Assembly (NCBI GenBank): GCA_026706485.1 | Contig: JAPOYR010000003.1 | Location: 62,001 to 126,000 of the forward strand | Direction of reading: 5' to 3' | Length of the DNA: 64,000 nucleotides | DNA from: Chloroflexota bacterium | GTDB lineage: Bacteria; Chloroflexota; UBA11872 | Part shown: piece by piece, positions 60,736 through 64,000 of the stretch | Layout: each line of letters opens with the position of its first letter | Position numbering within the stretch: the first letter of the stretch is position 1 | The notes under the pieces: model-generated | The model's input: the letters and a program-made list of their open reading frames with translations, nothing else | Databases searched by the model: none | What the model was told of the DNA's origin: nothing | Program-made: the position numbers and the translations under genes

Positions 60736-62910
60736 GTGGCCAAAACGCGCCGGGCAGCGACCCCAGCGCCGCAATCCCCCCGAATGGAACGCTGGGACCT
60801 GCTGGGGCTGGTCGGAATCGTTCTCAGCGCGCTTGGCCTGACCGCCTTCATCGGTCTCTTCAGCCGGGATGGGTTTGTCGTCGCGGCGAGCGGCGCCGCC
60901 TACATCGAGGTCTTCGGCCGCGCGGCGTCGATCGCCGCGATCGCATGCATCCTGGTTGGACCCGCGCTGCTGCTGAGCGGCGTGCGGAGGCGATCGATCG
61001 TCGGGCCGGGGCACGTGGCCGCGGCGGTGGCGTTCGTGCTGGGGCTGGCCGCCCTGGTCGGTCTGGCGGCCCCGGAAGACGCGCTGGCGGCTGACAGCGG
61101 CGGCTGGATTGGCCGGTTTATCGGCCACGGGCTCGCGGCGAGCGTGGGCGGGGCGCCGGCCTACGCGCTGCTGGCCCTTGCGACCGTGGCGGCGGTCGGC
61201 TACGCCCTGCTGGCCTCGGCGCGCGGCGCGGCGACGACGCGGCTAACGGGGCGGTTGCTCATCGACGGGGCCGTGTACCTGGCACGAATCGTTGCCGCGA
61301 CGGCATCCGCCGCCAAACGCCGCCTTGGTCCGATCTTCCGGCCGCAATCCGCGGATAAGTCGCGCCGGGCGTCGGAAGCGCCGGAACCGGCGGTCGACTC
61401 GCCCGAAGTGGTCAACGGCTCGTCGAAACCCGAAGATTGGGAGCAGGGCCCGCTGATCCGCACCGCGCCGACCGTGGCGACGGCCCCGGCCACCGAGGAC
61501 GACGACGAGGGCCCGTGGACGCTGCCGTCGATGGACCTGATGCAACCGACGCCGCCGGCGACCGACGTGCCCGACGCCGAGATCCGGTCGAAGGCCCAGG
61601 TGATCGTGGATACGTTGGCCTCCTTCAACATCGAGGCCAGCGTGCCGGAGGCGATTCCGGGTCCGGTGGTGACCCAATACCTGGTGCGGCCGGGCACGGG
61701 CGTCAAGGTGGCGCGCATCACCGCGCTGGCCAACGACCTGGCGCTGAAACTGGCCGCGCGCAGCCTGCGCATTGAGGCGCCGGTGCCGGGGCGGCCCTAT
61801 CTGGGCATCGAGCTGCCGAACGACGAGCCGTTGGTCGTCAGCGTGCGCGAGGTCATGGAGTCCGAGGCGTGGGTGGGGTCGCGCTCCAACCTCAAGCTGG
61901 CGCTGGGCAAGGACGTGGCCGGCATGGTGCAGGTAGTCGACCTGACGGCGATGCCGCACCTGCTGATTGCAGGGTCCACCGGCGCCGGGAAGTCCGTGTG
62001 CCTCACGTCGCTGATCACGGGCTTGCTGTGCCAGACCACGCCGGACGAGCTGCACCTGGTGCTGATCGACCCCAAGATGGTCGAGCTCGTGACCTTCGAC
62101 GGCGTGCCCCATCTGCGCATGCCCGTCGTGACGGACATCGACGACGCGGTGCCGGTGCTCACGTGGGTCAGCCGCGAGATGGCCCGGCGCTACCGCGTCT
62201 TCAACAAGGCCGGCGTGCGAAACATCAAGGGATATAACGCAAATCCGACCGAGGCCACCGACGGCAAGCCGCTGCCCTACCTCGTCACGGTCATCGACGA
62301 GCTGGCGGACCTGATGATGACCGCGCCGGGCGACGTCGAGCGCCTGTTGGCGCGACTGGCGCAGCTGGCGCGCGCCACGGGCATCCACCTGGTGGTCTCG
62401 ACGCAGCGGCCGTCGGTGGACGTGGTGACGGGCTTGATCAAGGCCAATTTCCCAACGCGCATCTCGTTCATGGTCAGCAGCCAGGCCGACTCGCGCACGA
62501 TCCTGGACGGGGCCGGCGCGGAGCGGTTGATCGGCCGCGGCGACATGCTGTTCGCGCCACCCGAAGGCGGCAAGCCGATCCGCGTGCAGGGGGTCTATAC
62601 CGACGACGCGGAGATTAATGCGGTGGTCGACCACTGGCGCGAGCAGGGCGAGCCGCAGACGCTGACGACCGAGGACCTGCGGGACGCCATCGAAGAGGGC
62701 GACTCGGAGGAAGACGAGCTGTACGTGTCCGCAACGGAACTCGTGATGCGGCACGAGAGCATCACGCCCGACCTGCTCAGCCGTGAGCTGCGGATCGGAC
62801 GGTCCAAGGCGCAGAAGCTGGCCATGCAGCTGGAGGCCGAGGGCTTCGTGGGGCCGCCGGAACCGCAATCGGCGCGGCGCCAGGTGCTGCAGCGCAGCGA
62901 GACGGTCTAG
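60736..62910 (+). CDS. ftsK: DNA translocase FtsK/SpoIIIE
   Basis: A 724-residue DNA pump that moves chromosomes through the septum. Four hydrophobic segments lie in the first 170 residues, then a linker, then the alpha/beta motor with Walker A GSTGAGKS near 413, LVLIDPKMVELVTFDGVPHL and TVIDELADLMM (Walker B). The gamma winged helix (YVSATELVMRHESITPDLLS, KAQKLAMQLEAEGFVGPP) recognises polar sequences. GTG 60736 is chosen because AAGGAG precedes it; GTG 60706 is the upstream option. The usual four-TM form of FtsK. It follows the rnj remnant by 39 bp. Confidence 0.93.
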   Translation: MAKTRRAATPAPQSPRMERWDLLGLVGIVLSALGLTAFIGLFSRDGFVVAASGAAYIEVFGRAASIAAIACILVGPALLLSGVRRRSIVGPGHVAAAVAFVLGLAALVGLAAPEDALAADSGGWIGRFIGHGLAASVGGAPAYALLALATVAAVGYALLASARGAATTRLTGRLLIDGAVYLARIVAATASAAKRRLGPIFRPQSADKSRRASEAPEPAVDSPEVVNGSSKPEDWEQGPLIRTAPTVATAPATEDDDEGPWTLPSMDLMQPTPPATDVPDAEIRSKAQVIVDTLASFNIEASVPEAIPGPVVTQYLVRPGTGVKVARITALANDLALKLAARSLRIEAPVPGRPYLGIELPNDEPLVVSVREVMESEAWVGSRSNLKLALGKDVAGMVQVVDLTAMPHLLIAGSTGAGKSVCLTSLITGLLCQTTPDELHLVLIDPKMVELVTFDGVPHLRMPVVTDIDDAVPVLTWVSREMARRYRVFNKAGVRNIKGYNANPTEATDGKPLPYLVTVIDELADLMMTAPGDVERLLARLAQLARATGIHLVVSTQRPSVDVVTGLIKANFPTRISFMVSSQADSRTILDGAGAERLIGRGDMLFAPPEGGKPIRVQGVYTDDAEINAVVDHWREQGEPQTLTTEDLRDAIEEGDSEEDELYVSATELVMRHESITPDLLSRELRIGRSKAQKLAMQLEAEGFVGPPEPQSARRQVLQRSETV

Positions 62911-63141
62911 CGCCCGCAGAGGCGTTTCGCCAACTGCCCATTCCAGGCACAGTGCACGCCTTCGGGTCCGAGCGGCCTGGATTCCGGCTTCCGCCGGAAT
63001 GACGGAGAAGCTGCGCAGAGGTTCCAGCCAGGAAATAAGGACCCGGCGCATTGACGCTGACGCCCGGCCCGGCTATAAGCGACGAAAGCGCCGGGCGCGG
63101 GCGACATACAGCGGCGCCGCAAGCGGGTGGAGGCTCTGCCG
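62911..63141. other. Gap after ftsK with one palindrome
   Basis: 231 bp; the only feature is the dRS3-like repeat at 62981-63000. A GGAGG lies before the next gene's ATG. Confidence 0.4.
62981..63000 (+). repeat. dRS3-like palindrome (CGG-arm copy)
   Basis: ATTCCG-GCTTCCGC-CGGAAT, with TGG before and GAC after, in the gap following ftsK. Confidence 0.75.
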
Positions 63142-64000
63142 ATGACGCGTGACGAACTTCGGGAACTGATCCAGGGGCCGATTGCGACGGTCCCCACGCC
63201 GTTCGACGATGACTTCGAGGTCGATCACGGCTGCATGCACGCGATCACCCAGTGGTGGGTGGAGCAGGGCCTTGTGAAGGGCGCTGCCGTGATCAAGGTG
63301 GCGGCGGCCATGGGCGAAGGCCCGATGCTGAGCGATGAGGAGTGGCCCGCGCTCTTGCGCACCGTGGTGCAGGCGGCCGATGACCGCGCGGCGATCGTGT
63401 GCGGGCTCCACTACAAGGACACCAAGCGCACGATCGAGGACGCGAAGCGCGCGCAGGACCTGGGGGCCATGGCGCTCCAAGTGTGTCCGCCGGTCTTCAA
63501 TCTGCCGAGCCAGGGCGACGCGATCGACTACTTCAGCGACCTGTCGGACGCCATCGACATCGGCATCATGGTCTATCACACCCACTGGCTGCCCGGCGGT
63601 CGGATGGAAGTGGACACGCTGGACACCATCGCGGACATCGACCAGGTGGTGAGCATCAAGTGGGCGGCCCCGGCGGATGTCGACTACGACGAGATGGCCC
63701 GCTTCACGGACCGGGTGAGCGTGATCGACAACGGCGGCGGGCCGATCCGCTGTCACCAGCTCGGCGGGCGGGGCTATATCAACCTCACGTCGGATATTCA
63801 CCCGGCGCACGACCTGCGCGTGTGGGAGCTCATGGAAGCGAAGCAGTACGACGAGGCGGAGACGCTGTTCGAGTCTGTGAACGAGCCGCTGCGCCTGTTC
63901 GCCGAGCGCATGGACCAGCGGTCGGGCGGGCAGGGACGGGTGAAGAAGGGGTTGACCGCGGTGATGGGCCGCCCGATGGGGGCCTCGCGGCCGCCGTCCA
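63142..64000 (+). CDS. DapA-family aldolase, C-terminus cut by window edge
   Basis: About 286 codons are visible. The opening MTRDELRELIQGPIATVPTP then FDDDFEVD follows the DHDPS/NAL start, and the Schiff-base lysine appears in VVSIKWAAPADVDYDEM. The DapA-type TTGE loop is replaced by AAMGEGPMLSDEEW, and the proton-relay region reads YHTHWLPGG, so this is not a second lysine-pathway DapA. It is probably a related aldolase for a sugar acid; the substrate is unknown. ATG 63142 is preceded by GGAGG. The family is about 300 residues, so little is missing. Confidence 0.8.
   Translation, partial: MTRDELRELIQGPIATVPTPFDDDFEVDHGCMHAITQWWVEQGLVKGAAVIKVAAAMGEGPMLSDEEWPALLRTVVQAADDRAAIVCGLHYKDTKRTIEDAKRAQDLGAMALQVCPPVFNLPSQGDAIDYFSDLSDAIDIGIMVYHTHWLPGGRMEVDTLDTIADIDQVVSIKWAAPADVDYDEMARFTDRVSVIDNGGGPIRCHQLGGRGYINLTSDIHPAHDLRVWELMEAKQYDEAETLFESVNEPLRLFAERMDQRSGGQGRVKKGLTAVMGRPMGASRPPS

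Noticed and set aside
1-64000. CRISPR array, transposase, integrase or rRNA genes
   Set aside because: I looked for evenly spaced direct repeats and for mobile-element proteins and found none. The repeats present are single dispersed palindromes.

Overview
The window is GC-rich, gene-dense bacterial chromosome (about 50 protein genes, short intergenic gaps, GTG and TTG starts common, G/C strongly preferred at third codon positions). The most telling marker is a 1,415-residue membrane protein of the Chlor_Arch_YYY (DUF2298) family. Together with an ECF sigma/DUF5667 pair, secreted proteins carrying LGxP/FERG modules and a Firmicutes-like rpsO-pnp-asd-dapA-rnj-ftsK order, it points to Chloroflexota, perhaps a marine or host-associated lineage. 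This is inference from gene content; there is no rRNA gene in the window.

Layout. 0-5.5 kb: nadD (cut by the window edge) and a Gfo/Idh-like protein, a FabL-type enoyl reductase, an ammonium transporter with a long leader, and a GlcD-type FAD oxidase. 5.7-17.1 kb: an ImmA/IrrE-like metalloprotease, birA coupled to the YYY protein, a ParD/ParE-type toxin-antitoxin pair, an ECF sigma factor coupled to a DUF5667-like membrane protein with a long Pro/Thr/Glu repeat, and two coupled nucleotide-sugar epimerases. The second epimerase seems to start at CTG. 17.2-23.1 kb: an accessory island with a single-chain restriction-modification enzyme, a degenerate tRNA-like element, a probable winged-helix protein and an unrecognised overlapping gene pair. 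23.3-31 kb: a pterin dehydratase, a small lipoprotein, a methyltransferase, threonine aldolase, an AIR-synthase-related protein, a PCMT-family protein, pabB and two small membrane-anchored proteins. 31-37.7 kb: glnA with a promoter and an intrinsic terminator in its leader, the holB block with a short PSP1-like protein, a beta-propeller protein and csrA. 37.8-47 kb: a GH106-like glycosidase, a DUF3105-like protein, a Tat-exported sugar dehydrogenase-like protein and a large membrane protein. 47.3-64 kb: rpsO, pnp, dapB, asd, dapA, a family-4 uracil-DNA glycosylase, RNase J, two inverted tandem GH99-like secreted proteins, a decayed copy of the RNase J C-terminus, ftsK and a partial DapA-family gene.

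How the genes fit together: dapB-asd-dapA supply lysine and cell-wall precursors next to RNA turnover (pnp, rnj) and chromosome segregation (ftsK). amt and glnA serve nitrogen uptake and assimilation. The epimerases, the GT-C-like membrane proteins and the secreted glycosidases suggest envelope polysaccharide synthesis and carbohydrate scavenging.

Signals beyond ordinary genes: (1) an 84-bp, ungapped, codon-by-codon decayed copy of the rnj 3' end immediately before ftsK, on the far side of the two glycosidase genes; (2) a terminator inside the glnA leader; (3) a defence-like island with an unrecognised gene pair; (4) at least nine short intergenic palindromes with a TGGATTCC...GGAATGAC core, similar in form to Neisseria dRS3, plus a second palindrome family. 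I saw no CRISPR array, transposase, integrase or rRNA gene. All alignments were done by eye and no database was searched.
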